Positions 43,466 through 52,891 of a stretch of 64,000 nt of DNA are shown one piece after another; the first letter of the stretch is position 1, and every line of letters begins with the position of its first letter. Position numbers and translations under genes: made by a program. Origin of the DNA: Deferribacteres bacterium (GTDB lineage Bacteria; Zhuqueibacterota; Zhuqueibacteria; Zhuqueibacterales; Geothermadaptataceae); NCBI GenBank assembly GCA_020633675.1, contig JACKDE010000001.1, positions 868,001 through 932,000 on the forward strand, written 5' to 3'. Below the pieces are notes generated by a model. That model was given only the letters and a program-made list of their open reading frames with translations, was not told where the DNA came from and did not search any database.

Positions 43466-43567
43466 AAATAGTCAATAGCGCTGGCGGGATGCTGAAACGA
43501 TACAGAAGTTTGATGAGACAAAATTTTTGAAAATCGCTATAAGTAATTTTTGGCTGAGTGGAAAGCC

Positions 43568-43601
43568 ATCTTCATGGTGAGCGGAGTCGAACCATGAAGA
43601 T
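43568..43601. repeat. Palindrome with TGAGCGGAGTCGAA core, copy 1
   Basis: Perfect 11-bp arms ATCTTCATGGT (43568-43578) and ACCATGAAGAT (43591-43601) enclose GAGCGGAGTCGA. The same core, with different but again complementary arms, recurs on the other strand at 60193-60218. Confidence 0.65.
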
Positions 43602-43704
43602 TTTGGGCTTGGAGTACTGGGGCTCTGATCGCCTTCGACTTTGCTCCGGCTGAAGAATCTGATGTTTTGCTTATATCGAACTCATGTTAATAAAGAGAGA
43701 GCGC

Positions 43705-46700
43705 TTAACTGGTGGAGTACTCCGATGGGGACTGCCCAAACTGTTCTTTGAAGCATTGCGCAAAATAGGAGGGATTGTTGAAACCGACTTCGTAGGCGAT
43801 TTCAACGATGGTTGCGCTCCGGCTTTTTAAGAGCTGCCCGGCGCGTTTGAGACGGAGCGAGCGGATGAAGCCATTGGCCGTGTAACCGGTCAAGGCTTGC
43901 AGCTTGCGGTTCAGCGTCGATTGGCTCATGCCAATCGCGCGGCAGAATTGTTGAATTTGAAACTGGCTGTCGGACAGATTCGCTTCAACGATTTCGACGG
44001 CTTGCTGCAGAAACTTTTCATCCATCGACGTCGCTGTGACTTCGTTCGGCTGCACAATGATTTCGCGCCGAAAGCGCTCGCGCAGTCTTCGTCTCTGCTC
44101 AATCAGGTTTTTGGCGCGGATGTTCAGTTCGCGAGCGTCAAACGGCTTGGTGAGATAGCTGTCCGCGCCGGTTTCCAATCCCGCATATTTGTCTTCCTGC
44201 GCGGCGCGGGCAGTCAGCAAAATCACCGGAATGTGGCTGGTGCGGTGGTCGGTTTTAAGCTTTTTGCACAAGGCAAATCCATCCATCGCAGGCATCATCA
44301 CATCGCTGATGATCAAATCCGGATTGCTCTTTTGTGCAGCCTGCAACCCATTTTTGCCATTTTCAGCTTTGATAACGTCAAAATTATCCACCAGTGATTG
44401 CCGCAAATAGCGCCGCATGTCCGCGTTGTCTTCGATGATCAAAACAAGCGTTTTGGAAGACGGATGATGGAGATCGGAAACTGAATCGGCGGGAGCGACT
44501 AACGGTTCGAACTCTTGAAACGGTTCGTCGATTGCAGGCAGCTGCTTGCTGTCCTCGTTCCCGTGCATCTGGTTTCCAGCCTCCGCGCCGGAGACGATTT
44601 CATCGTCGGTGAAATGCGCGCGACCGAGCGGTAGCAGCACAGCAAAAGTCGAGCCCTTGCCCGGCACACTCTGCACGCGAATCTCGCCACGGTGCAACTC
44701 GACAAACTCCTTTGCCAGCGCCAGGCCGATGCCAGTACCACCCTGTTCGCCGCTCGTGACCTCACTGGCGCGGTAGAAGCGGTCGAAGATGTGCGGCAAT
44801 TGCTCAGGTGAAATGCCAATACCGCTGTCTTTGACAGTGAGCAATAAACAATGATCAATGATCGTCCTTTTTATCGATAATTGTTCATTGTTTATTGACA
44901 ATTGAACATTGATTTCCCCGCCATCCGGTGTGAATTTCAGGGCATTGCTGAGCAGGTTGAAGACAACCTTTTCCAATTTTTCGGCATCGAACCAGGCCAC
45001 AATTGGGTGCTCAGGAAACTGGCTGTTCAATTTAATGTTTCGACTTTCCGCCAGCGAAGCAAAAGATGCTACCCATTCCTTGATTTTGGGGACGATATCA
45101 TTTTGCTGTGCACGCAAGGGCATGCGCTGCGCTTCAATGCGAGACAAATCGAGCAACTGATCCACCAGCCCCTGCAAACGGTAGGCGTTGCGCTGCATAA
45201 CGCGCAAATCCTCACGCATATCGCGGTCTGTAATTTTGCCTAACACTTTCTGAAACGGCCCGAGAATGAGCGTCAGCGGGGTGCGGAACTCATGCGAAAT
45301 GTCGGCAAAGAAGCGCGATTTCATTTCATCGACTTCTTTCAGCTTGCGGGACTCGAAGCTCTGTTTTTCGAGGGCATTTCTAAGCAAGATGCGCTTCAGC
45401 TCATACTTGCGCACGGCATAGAGAAAGGTGAGCGCGATGACGAAATAAAACGCATAGGCCCAGTACGTTTGCCACCATGGCGGGCTGATGTTGATGATCA
45501 ACGAAGCACCTTCTTCGTTCCAAACGCCATCGTTGTTGGAGCCTTTGACCCGCAGTGTGTATTCGCCCGGATCGAGATTGGTGAGTGTCACTTCGTGCTT
45601 GCTGCCGAGCTGAATCCAGTCATCATGAAAGCCTTCTAATTTATATGCATATAGATTCTTATGGGAATTTCGATAGTTCAATGCCGCAAATTCAAATGTG
45701 AGAATATGATCCTGGTAGCTGAGCTCGAAACGACTTTTTTTTGAAATGCCTCTTTCAATGATCGCTTTGTGATTGGAATCACCACTATTGAATCGGGAAA
45801 ACCGGGTAAACACCACCGGTGGGATGTATGGATTGTCCTGAATACTGTCAGGGTGTACATAATCGATGCCGTTTTCACCGCCAAAAAACATGTGGCCGGT
45901 TTTGCTTTTAAGACTGACATTCGAACTAAAGTCTGTGTTGAGTAAACCGTCATCGCGGTCAAAGTTTCTAAACGTCTCACTGTGTGGATCAAAGCGAGAT
46001 AGTCCATTTTTTGCGGCCAGCCATAAACGACCGTGGTCGTCCTCCGTAATGCTCGATATTTGGTTACTCAGCAGACCGTGTTTCTCGGTATAGATTTTAA
46101 CCTGTCCGCTTTCAGGGTCAAGCTTGTTCAGTCCGCCGTACCAGGGCGCTGCCCACAGTATGCCTTTGCGATCTTCATGCACAGCGCCGATCCATCCATG
46201 GCTCAGGCTGTTGGGATCGCCTGGAATGTGGGTAAAACGGCTAAACGTTTCGCTTTCACGATCAAACAAGCAGATGCCGCTCCCGTACGTTGCAAACCAC
46301 AACCTGCCGGAGCGGCCTTCCGAGATTGAAGAAACGCCACCGGCGCCTTTGCCCAAACCGCTGGCATTTTCCAGATTGAGATCGAAGCGGGTGAAACGCT
46401 CCTGTTCGCGATCAAACCGATTTAAGGCTGCCGACTCTTCGTCATAGATTCCCACCCAGAGCGTACCTGTCCGATCTTCGTAGATTGATTGAACATTGTT
46501 ACCGCTCAGACTGGACGAATTATCCGGATCATGCACAAAACGCTGGAACTTCCGTTTTTGCGGATCATAGCGCCCCAAGCCGATCCATTGGCCAATCCAG
46601 AGCACACCAAAGTGGTCTACATGTAAATTTAAAATGGTATAGTTCCTTGATGAGGGCCCCACTGAAAAGCCCTTATTTTCCAAGCCGGGAAAAGAGTGCT

Positions 46701-47922
46701 GAAACAGTCTCGTTTTGGGATCATATTTATTGAGTCCCTCCCCGGCCAAACCAATCCAGAGCGAGCCACTGCTGTCTTCAGCCATCGCACGAACGCGATT
46801 TTGGCTCAAACTGTTTGCATCATTGGGATCGTTGATGAGATGCATAAAACGATATCGGCCCGGGTCGTAACGGTAGCCCCCCTGATCGGTCGCAAACCAA
46901 ATTGTGCCGGTATTGTCTTCGTAAATATCCTGTATCGCACGGCCTTCAAGGCCAAATGGCTCTTCCCCGCCATGTAGAAGTTGGGTATCATGGGTGCTGC
47001 TGAAGCGGTAGAGCGCTCTATTTGTTCCAATCCAAAATGCGCCCCGGCTGTCTTCATGAATAGAGTAGACAGATTCGATCCGCTCGGTCTTTAAAAAATG
47101 TGTGAAATGTGGCTGTTCAGCTTCGAAACGCGCCAATGCCCCTCGCACTCCAAGCCATAGAATACCAGAGCCATCTTCAAAAACTGGACCGACATTGTTG
47201 ACCTTTGGGTTATACACACCCTCCAATCCGGGGAAAAAATGCGTGAAATCGCCTGTTCCCTGATCAAAACGGCTGAGGCCACCATTGGTACCCACCCACA
47301 AATTCCCGGAACTGTCTTCAAGAATGTAATTAATCCAAAACGGACTCATACTATATGGATTTTCCGGATCATGCATAAAACGGATGATCTGTTCTGAATC
47401 CAAATTGAGCCTGTTCAATCCCTCCCAAGTGCCAATCCATAAATTGCCTTTGCGATCCTCGTACAATGCGGAGATTACATCAGCGCTCAGGGTATTGAGA
47501 TTGTTCGGATTGTGTTTGAAACGTGTGAATTGCTCGGTTGTACGATCGAAGCGGTTGAGACCGCCCCCGGCCGTGCCGAGCCAGAGGGTGCCGGTGTGGT
47601 CTTCCAGAATGACAAAAACCTGGTCATTCCCCAGCGAAGTCGAATCCAGCGGATCGTGCTTGAAGGCCGTCATGCTGTAGCCGTCAAACCGGAACAGCCC
47701 GTCCTCCGTGCCGAACCACATGAAGCCCTGGTGATCCTGCAGGATGCTCAAGATTGAAGTTGCTGTCAGGCCCTGCTCGCGGCCGATGTGCTCGAATCTT
47801 ACGTTATCTTCCTGGGCGAGGAGGTGGAAGGGGAAGCAATTGTATGCCATGATTAGTGCATAAAATATTCCCGCGATGAGCATCCTGTAACGTGCTGGAT
47901 GATGAAAAATTGAGCCAGACAT
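43705..47922 (-). CDS. Hybrid two-component system: propeller - Y_Y_Y - histidine kinase - receiver - AraC HTH
   Basis: About 1405 residues, ATG 47922 after GGGGAG. A hydrophobic signal segment (MLIAGIFYALIMAYNCFPF) is followed by ~14 propeller repeats (LWLGTAGGGLNRFDRTTEQF, LWIGTWEGLNRL), a Y_Y_Y domain (YKLEGFHDDWIQLG) and a membrane helix (~817-838). HisKA has the H box FFADISHEFRTPLTL (~870). HATPase_c has an N box (VFNLLSNALKFTPDGG) and G boxes (DSGIGIS, GGTGIGL). The receiver (~1157-1274) has DLIISDVMMPAMDG and K-P-F. A C-terminal AraC HTH (FCRAIGMSQSTLNRKL, VAYEVGFNNPSYFAQCFK-like) ends the chain. This is the one-piece architecture of Bacteroides HTCS regulators for glycan use. A dispersed repeat is inserted in frame between the N box and G1 box. 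Confidence 0.94.
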   Translation of the reverse strand: MSGSIFHHPARYRMLIAGIFYALIMAYNCFPFHLLAQEDNVRFEHIGREQGLTATSILSILQDHQGFMWFGTEDGLFRFDGYSMTAFKHDPLDSTSLGNDQVFVILEDHTGTLWLGTAGGGLNRFDRTTEQFTRFKHNPNNLNTLSADVISALYEDRKGNLWIGTWEGLNRLNLDSEQIIRFMHDPENPYSMSPFWINYILEDSSGNLWVGTNGGLSRFDQGTGDFTHFFPGLEGVYNPKVNNVGPVFEDGSGILWLGVRGALARFEAEQPHFTHFLKTERIESVYSIHEDSRGAFWIGTNRALYRFSSTHDTQLLHGGEEPFGLEGRAIQDIYEDNTGTIWFATDQGGYRYDPGRYRFMHLINDPNDANSLSQNRVRAMAEDSSGSLWIGLAGEGLNKYDPKTRLFQHSFPGLENKGFSVGPSSRNYTILNLHVDHFGVLWIGQWIGLGRYDPQKRKFQRFVHDPDNSSSLSGNNVQSIYEDRTGTLWVGIYDEESAALNRFDREQERFTRFDLNLENASGLGKGAGGVSSISEGRSGRLWFATYGSGICLFDRESETFSRFTHIPGDPNSLSHGWIGAVHEDRKGILWAAPWYGGLNKLDPESGQVKIYTEKHGLLSNQISSITEDDHGRLWLAAKNGLSRFDPHSETFRNFDRDDGLLNTDFSSNVSLKSKTGHMFFGGENGIDYVHPDSIQDNPYIPPVVFTRFSRFNSGDSNHKAIIERGISKKSRFELSYQDHILTFEFAALNYRNSHKNLYAYKLEGFHDDWIQLGSKHEVTLTNLDPGEYTLRVKGSNNDGVWNEEGASLIINISPPWWQTYWAYAFYFVIALTFLYAVRKYELKRILLRNALEKQSFESRKLKEVDEMKSRFFADISHEFRTPLTLILGPFQKVLGKITDRDMREDLRVMQRNAYRLQGLVDQLLDLSRIEAQRMPLRAQQNDIVPKIKEWVASFASLAESRNIKLNSQFPEHPIVAWFDAEKLEKVVFNLLSNALKFTPDGGEINVQLSINNEQLSIKRTIIDHCLLLTVKDSGIGISPEQLPHIFDRFYRASEVTSGEQGGTGIGLALAKEFVELHRGEIRVQSVPGKGSTFAVLLPLGRAHFTDDEIVSGAEAGNQMHGNEDSKQLPAIDEPFQEFEPLVAPADSVSDLHHPSSKTLVLIIEDNADMRRYLRQSLVDNFDVIKAENGKNGLQAAQKSNPDLIISDVMMPAMDGFALCKKLKTDHRTSHIPVILLTARAAQEDKYAGLETGADSYLTKPFDARELNIRAKNLIEQRRRLRERFRREIIVQPNEVTATSMDEKFLQQAVEIVEANLSDSQFQIQQFCRAIGMSQSTLNRKLQALTGYTANGFIRSLRLKRAGQLLKSRSATIVEIAYEVGFNNPSYFAQCFKEQFGQSPSEYSTS
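44838..44911. repeat. In-frame dispersed-repeat insertion inside the kinase gene
   Basis: On the coding strand this AT-rich segment reads as tandem degenerate copies of CAATAAACAATGAACAATT-like units (CAATTGTCAATAAACAATG, AACAATTATCG, GATCATTGATCATTG). It encodes the low-complexity peptide LSINNEQLSIK, then RTIIDHCLLL, between INVQ and LTVKDSG of HATPase_c. It is very different in composition from the surrounding gene and keeps the frame open. Confidence 0.7.
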
Positions 47923-48185
47923 GTAACTCCCCGAATAGATTCTTTGCAAGAATGTGAGCCACTCTCCCTTAAAAATCAAGCGTGATGTGACTAAAGAGAC
48001 CCCACGGCGTGCTCGTATAAATGAAAAAGGCGACTTTGAGTGAAAATCGCCTTTTGAATACCCAGACTGCTGGTTTCAGCATCTGTTCAATTGCAAGGTA
48101 GCAAATGATCATGCCTACGGTTGCAGATGCTATTTGTATTTTTTCGAATCCAACATCGCTTTGGTACTATAGGCTTTTGCACAAA

Positions 48186-48836
48186 CTACTCCATTGCAGA
48201 CAAGCCTGCCTCTGCGCGCCAACGCTGCAGCAAGGCGTGGAAGCGGGCTGGGTGGTCCCCGCCGGGATCGATGTCACCATTCGGCATCAAAACCGCAAGC
48301 TCATCCGGTGCATTTTGGCGCGCCCAGGCCAAGAATTCGTCGGTGCGTCCCGGCGGTCGTTGACCGATGGCGCGTATCAACAACCCCGCAATTTTTCCAG
48401 AGGCATCGAAAAAATAGCTGATTTCATTGGTGACCCAACCGCGCTCGAGCATTTGAAAGTAGTCATTGGTTTCGCGTTGGGTGAGTATGGCACGATTGTC
48501 CATGGATTTCCATTCGATTTCTTCTTTGCGCGAGCGGAAATGCTGGTCCCATGCTGCCCACGGCCCCTGCTTGCCGGGGCCAATCGTCCACGGGCGGCCT
48601 TCGCCTTCGCGTTGCTCGAACCAGCGGCGCGGATTGTCCGCCATCATCTCACGCGCTTTGTCATGCTGTTCAGCAGCGACGAAAGAGCGAAATTGTTGGG
48701 CTTTTTCGATCAATGAAGATTGGTTGTTTGGCCAGGCGCTCTCTTCTGCCGCTTCCCGACAACCGGAATTCGAAAAAGCCAAAAGGACGATGGTCAGCGA
48801 AAAGCATTTTAAAGCATTTTGCCTGAATATTTGCAT
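48186..48836 (-). CDS. Putative lipoprotein of unknown function at the end of the ABC operon
   Basis: About 216 residues. The ATG at 48836 has GAGG six nt upstream and opens a lipoprotein signal (SLTIVLLAFSNSGC). The mature part is helical and charged (SLIEKAQQFRSFVAAEQHDKA) with several Trp (RRWFEQREGEGRPWTIGPG, GPWAAWDQHFRSR) and a strand-rich centre (WVTNEISYFFDASGKIAGLLI), suggesting an NTF2-like or nuclear-transport-factor-type fold. It starts 37 nt after the permease stop, so it belongs to the ABC transporter operon. Confidence 0.78.
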   Translation of the reverse strand: MQIFRQNALKCFSLTIVLLAFSNSGCREAAEESAWPNNQSSLIEKAQQFRSFVAAEQHDKAREMMADNPRRWFEQREGEGRPWTIGPGKQGPWAAWDQHFRSRKEEIEWKSMDNRAILTQRETNDYFQMLERGWVTNEISYFFDASGKIAGLLIRAIGQRPPGRTDEFLAWARQNAPDELAVLMPNGDIDPGGDHPARFHALLQRWRAEAGLSAME

Positions 48837-48873
48837 GGTGAACCTCGGGATTTTATCCAACGATTTGAGTAAA

Positions 48874-50346
48874 TCACCGCACGTCGTAGCGCAAAAAGGC
48901 GACAAAGCCGGCAGCGAAGGCCAGCAGCGTGTAGAGTGTCAGCAAGCCAAAATCAGGCATGGCTGGCAACAAGCCTGCTGCGAACCGATATTGTGGCGCT
49001 TCAAATACGGGCACGTCGGTCACATCGATGGCGCCGCTGTCTCGATCGCCGGAAATTTTCATGCCGGTATCGCTGTTGAATTCGATGCGGAAGCCCCCAG
49101 CCATGCCGCCGCCTTCTTCTTTTTGCTTCTGCTCGCGATAGCTGATGAATTTGTCGCGATAGTCCCGCATGGCGTCTTCATATTCCGGCTTGATCGAAAT
49201 ATCGGTGCCCGCCAGGTGCATGGCCGCGAGTTGATAGGATGAGGCCGGCGAAAAGCGCGACAACAAGAAGCCCAGCCGCTCCTGTGTGGCCTTGCGGTTG
49301 CGCAAATCTTCATTCAGCTTGCGGTCGTATTCGCTGATGTCTCTCTGTACCAATTTGCGCTCTTCTTCATCTTCCTTCATCCAGTCCCAGGAATGATCGT
49401 CGCGAAAGGCCTCGCGTTCCTCCGCGGTCAGATTCTGCAGGCCGGCATTGCGTTCTTCCCAGCGCTCAGTCAGGGCATCCATGTGTTGTTTCCAACGCTC
49501 TTTGGCGTATCCCTCGCGCTGGCCGTCGATTTCAGCGACCGTCGGCACAGGGGTGATTTGCCCTGCCAGCATCACGCCTGCTCGCGGCACGATCAACACC
49601 AGCGTCACCCAGGCGACCAGCAGAAACATGAACGAAGTCGTAGAGCGTTTGGTCAGAGCCGAGACCAACAAACCGAGCGCAATGAAAAATGTGAAGTACA
49701 AAAAGGAGGCGCCGATCAAGGTGAACAGCTTGGCCCAGTGATCACCTGTCATCGGCACGCGGAAGAGCAGCAATAATAAAAGCCCGATCAGCAGTGGAAT
49801 CAGAAGTGGCAGCACCAGACCCAGCCATGAGCCGATAAATTTGGCTAAAATATACTGCACGCGCGGCACCGCGTTGGCAAAAGTGAGCTGCAGGGTGCCG
49901 CCCTCGCGTTCACCGTTGATGGCGTCGTAAGTGAACAGAATCGCAAATAAAGACAGTACGATCTGTACAATGAAGGTCAGGTCGATAAAGCGAAAAACAG
50001 CAAAAATCGGCTCGTCGGAGTAATTGCTGTTTTCCAATTTAATTTGCGAAAAGGCGTTGATACTGGACAAACGCCCGACATCGTTTTGCACGCCTGCCAC
50101 AAATATTTGCATCGGGTCAGGCTCGCGATAAGCGCGCGTATTCAGGCTCATCCACGATGTTTGTTCGCGCATTTCCTGATTGCTGAGGGTGGTTGCGGTT
50201 TCGTACTGCGCCACCGCTGCCTGATAATCGCGCAAACCGATGAAAACGCTGAGCACGATCAAGATGGCGCAAACTGAGAAGGTGGCACTAAACTTCGGGC
50301 TGAGTATAATCGCTTTCAGCTCTTTTTCGATCAAAATTTTTAACAT
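48874..50346 (-). CDS. ABC-2 type transporter permease (second of two)
   Basis: 490 residues, ATG 50346 after GGAGCCTCC. The N-terminal helix LSPKFSATFSVCAILIVLSVF is followed by a large periplasmic domain, then a cluster of five or six membrane segments beginning FIVQIVLSLFAILFTYDAINGEREGGTL, the hallmark of ABC-2/GldF-like permeases. A long soluble insertion (~300-440) contains charged coiled-coil segments (KERWKQHMDALTERWEERNA). A final membrane segment ends FLRYDVR. It is a clear paralogue of the next gene, with the same ending (AFAAGFVAFLRYD-R), so the pair probably forms a heterodimer. Confidence 0.9.
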   Translation of the reverse strand: MLKILIEKELKAIILSPKFSATFSVCAILIVLSVFIGLRDYQAAVAQYETATTLSNQEMREQTSWMSLNTRAYREPDPMQIFVAGVQNDVGRLSSINAFSQIKLENSNYSDEPIFAVFRFIDLTFIVQIVLSLFAILFTYDAINGEREGGTLQLTFANAVPRVQYILAKFIGSWLGLVLPLLIPLLIGLLLLLLFRVPMTGDHWAKLFTLIGASFLYFTFFIALGLLVSALTKRSTTSFMFLLVAWVTLVLIVPRAGVMLAGQITPVPTVAEIDGQREGYAKERWKQHMDALTERWEERNAGLQNLTAEEREAFRDDHSWDWMKEDEEERKLVQRDISEYDRKLNEDLRNRKATQERLGFLLSRFSPASSYQLAAMHLAGTDISIKPEYEDAMRDYRDKFISYREQKQKEEGGGMAGGFRIEFNSDTGMKISGDRDSGAIDVTDVPVFEAPQYRFAAGLLPAMPDFGLLTLYTLLAFAAGFVAFLRYDVR

Positions 50347-50555
50347 GGAGGCTCCATAGTTTATCGTCGTGTTCAATGCGTTGGCTCGCGCAAAGGCGCA
50401 AAATTGCAAAGGATTCGCGAAGATTTTTTGTGCCTAACCAATCAATCAAATTTCCAGGTTCATTCCGTACCTACTGTTCCCTGGTGTTGCATTGAACCTT
50501 TTCAGATCTCTTGCTTTGCGTATCTTTGCATCTCTGGGCTTTTGCGTGAGAATCA

Positions 50556-51977
50556 TCACCGTAAATCATAGCGCAAAAATGCGACAAATGCGCCGGCGAA
50601 AAACAACAGATTGAAGAGCGCCAAAATCCCAAGGTCAGGCAAGGCAGCACCGACAACCCGGTCGAGCGGCAAGCCAGCATAGTTGAATTCGGGCAGTTCT
50701 TTTGCATCTATTGGCTTCTCAACATCTTCTTCGCCATCGCCGCTTCGCATGCGGAACACCATAGCGCCACCACCGATGTTCATGCCGGTTTTACTTTGCA
50801 TGAATTCTGCATAGGTCTTTTGATAAGCCTGCGCTTCACTCAAAAAGTGGGCTTTCATGTCCATCGAAGTACCGGCCAGATTGGTGGTCGCCATCGAAAA
50901 GGCGGCGGCAGGGGAGAGCCGTGCCAGTCCGAACGCCAGCTTTTCCTGCACGGCCTGCTTGTTGTGCCGATCTTCATTGAGGCGGCTCGCCAGCTCGTTC
51001 ATTTTTTTCTCGCGTTCATCGGCTGCTTCAGACATGAATTTGTTGAATTCCGATACCATAGTTTGTGGATCACCGTTTTGCGTTGGTTTGAATTCCGACA
51101 TTTTTTTGCGATCTTCAGACCACAATTGCGAACGCAACCTGTTTTTCTGGGAGGCAATTTCATCGACAGATGGCACATCGACCGCGCGGCCCGCCAGCAG
51201 CACTGCGGTGCGCGGAATGATCAACACGGAAAAAATCCAGATGACCAAAAGCAGCAAAAACGAGCTCGAAGTGCGGTGGGTGAGCGAGGAGATGAACACG
51301 GCCAGCATCAAAAAGACGCCAAAATAGAGCAGGCCAGCAAAGATCATCAGGCCGAGCCGCAGCCATTCATCGCCGTTGAGGTGAACGCCCAGCAGCGGCA
51401 ACAGCAGGCAGCCGAGCAGAATCGCCAGCAACACCGGCACCGCCAGCGCCAGAAACGAGCCGATGATTTTGCCGAGAATATATTGTGCGCGCGGGACCGC
51501 ATTGGCGAACGTCAGTCGCAATGTACCGCGCTCCTTTTCGCCATTGATAGCATCGTAGGCAAACAGTATGGCGAACAGCGACAGCACAATCTGAAAAATG
51601 AAATCGAGATCGAGGAAGCGGAAAACCGCAAAAACCGGCTCATCGCTGAAGCGACTGTCCTGCGTTGCCAGCTCGCCGCGCCCCTGCACGGTTACCGAAC
51701 GGCCGATGTCGTTGGAAATGCCGGTCACCAGCGCTGCCAGTGGCTCCGGCGGCAAAAAGATGCGGAAGTTGCGCACCATAATCCAGTCGGTCAGGCCTTC
51801 AAGTTGGCGCAGATTTTCGGTTTTGGCAGCCTGATACTGCGACTGGCTGACGCGGTAATTTTGTGCTCCGGTGTAAAATGCCAGCAAAATCAACACCGCG
51901 CAAATCGCGAAAGTGACCACAAATTTAGTCGAGCTGATCATATCGCGCAGCTCTTTTTCAATGATATATTTTAGCAT
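50556..51977 (-). CDS. ABC-2 type transporter permease (first of two)
   Basis: 473 residues, ATG 51977 with GAGGGC upstream. Same architecture as the following permease: an N-terminal helix (TKFVVTFAICAVLILLAFY), a periplasmic loop, then FIFQIVLSLFAILFAYDAINGEKERGTL and further helices. A cytoplasmic insertion with coiled-coil charge pattern (SRLNEDRHNKQAVQEKLAF) precedes the last helix. It lies 63 nt after the ATPase gene. Substrate unknown; GldF/YsaB-like systems act in envelope biogenesis or export. Confidence 0.9.
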   Translation of the reverse strand: MLKYIIEKELRDMISSTKFVVTFAICAVLILLAFYTGAQNYRVSQSQYQAAKTENLRQLEGLTDWIMVRNFRIFLPPEPLAALVTGISNDIGRSVTVQGRGELATQDSRFSDEPVFAVFRFLDLDFIFQIVLSLFAILFAYDAINGEKERGTLRLTFANAVPRAQYILGKIIGSFLALAVPVLLAILLGCLLLPLLGVHLNGDEWLRLGLMIFAGLLYFGVFLMLAVFISSLTHRTSSSFLLLLVIWIFSVLIIPRTAVLLAGRAVDVPSVDEIASQKNRLRSQLWSEDRKKMSEFKPTQNGDPQTMVSEFNKFMSEAADEREKKMNELASRLNEDRHNKQAVQEKLAFGLARLSPAAAFSMATTNLAGTSMDMKAHFLSEAQAYQKTYAEFMQSKTGMNIGGGAMVFRMRSGDGEEDVEKPIDAKELPEFNYAGLPLDRVVGAALPDLGILALFNLLFFAGAFVAFLRYDLR

Positions 51978-52040
51978 GATTGCCCTCATTTGATCGTGCA
52001 CTGCCATCCGCACAAGATACGTGCGGAAGTAAATCGATGC

Positions 52041-52835
52041 TCAGTTGACCTGCTCCATGTAGCCGGCCATGTATTTCATGTACAGTTTCTCCAAATCTTC
52101 GCCGGCAATATCGCTTTTCTGACTCTGCATCACGATGCGCCCCTGGTTCATGATGCCGATGGTGTCTGCAATGTCGCGGGCGCGGAAAATATCGTGCGTC
52201 GACATCAGTATGGCCTTGCCTTCGTCGCGCAGAGATTCAAGCAGGCGGATGAATTCAAAGCCGGCTTTTGGATCGAGGCCGGAAGTCGGCTCGTCGAGCA
52301 AGATCGCCGGGGCATCCTTGAGTATGGCGATGGCGATGCCGCACTTTTGGCGCATGCCTTTCGAAAAGCCCTTCAGACGCTTGTTGTGCGCTTCTTCCTG
52401 TAGTCCGACGCGCAACAGCACTTCACGGTAATCGTCCTTGCTGTAGCCGGTCTGTCCGCCCAGGCGTGCAAAGAAGTCGAGATTTTGCAGCGCGGTAAAG
52501 TTGGGGTAGAGCATGACATTTTCGGACACAAAGGCGATTTTTTCTTTCGCACGCAGCGGCTCTTTATGGGTGACAATGCCATTGATGCGCGCTTCGCCTT
52601 CGGTCGGCTCGATGAAATTCAGGAACAAGTTGATGGTGGTGGTTTTGCCGGCGCCATTGCCACCCAGCATGGCGTAGATGTGGCCCTGATTGACCTCAAA
52701 GGTGACGTGATCGAGAGCCAGTACGCCATCTTCGTAGCGCTTGGTCAGATTGTCCGCGGCCAGCATGGCGCGACTTTGAGATGGTGAGTTGACAGCATGA
52801 TTCGTAACCGCTTCGTTGGTCGAAGTTGTTTCCAT
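52041..52835 (-). CDS. ABC transporter ATP-binding protein
   Basis: 264 residues, ATG 52835 after GAGAGG. Walker A is GGNGAGKTT (the first Gly-Pro is Gly-Gly). The Q-loop region is KIAFVSENVMLYPNFTALQNL, the signature LKGFSKGMRQK is the form usual for ABC-2 exporters rather than LSGGQ, Walker B is ILLDEPTSGLDP, and the switch His lies in MSTHDIF. It powers the two permeases encoded downstream. An N-terminal ~30-residue polar extension (METTSTNEAVTNHAVNSPSQ) is unusual. Confidence 0.95.
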   Translation of the reverse strand: METTSTNEAVTNHAVNSPSQSRAMLAADNLTKRYEDGVLALDHVTFEVNQGHIYAMLGGNGAGKTTTINLFLNFIEPTEGEARINGIVTHKEPLRAKEKIAFVSENVMLYPNFTALQNLDFFARLGGQTGYSKDDYREVLLRVGLQEEAHNKRLKGFSKGMRQKCGIAIAILKDAPAILLDEPTSGLDPKAGFEFIRLLESLRDEGKAILMSTHDIFRARDIADTIGIMNQGRIVMQSQKSDIAGEDLEKLYMKYMAGYMEQVN

Positions 52836-52891
52836 TGCATTCCTCTCTCTATTTTCGATTTTATTTTGAGGCAAAATGTTCGGTTTGTACG

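Larger units (their letters stand above)
43188..43704. other. Noncoding gap with palindromic repeats
   Basis: About 520 bases between two minus-strand genes. No gene is supported. It contains an 11-bp perfect inverted repeat (43421-43465) and the palindrome with conserved core at 43568-43601, both listed separately, plus a degenerate TTCGACTTTGCTCCGGCTGAAG stretch near 43632. Confidence 0.55.
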
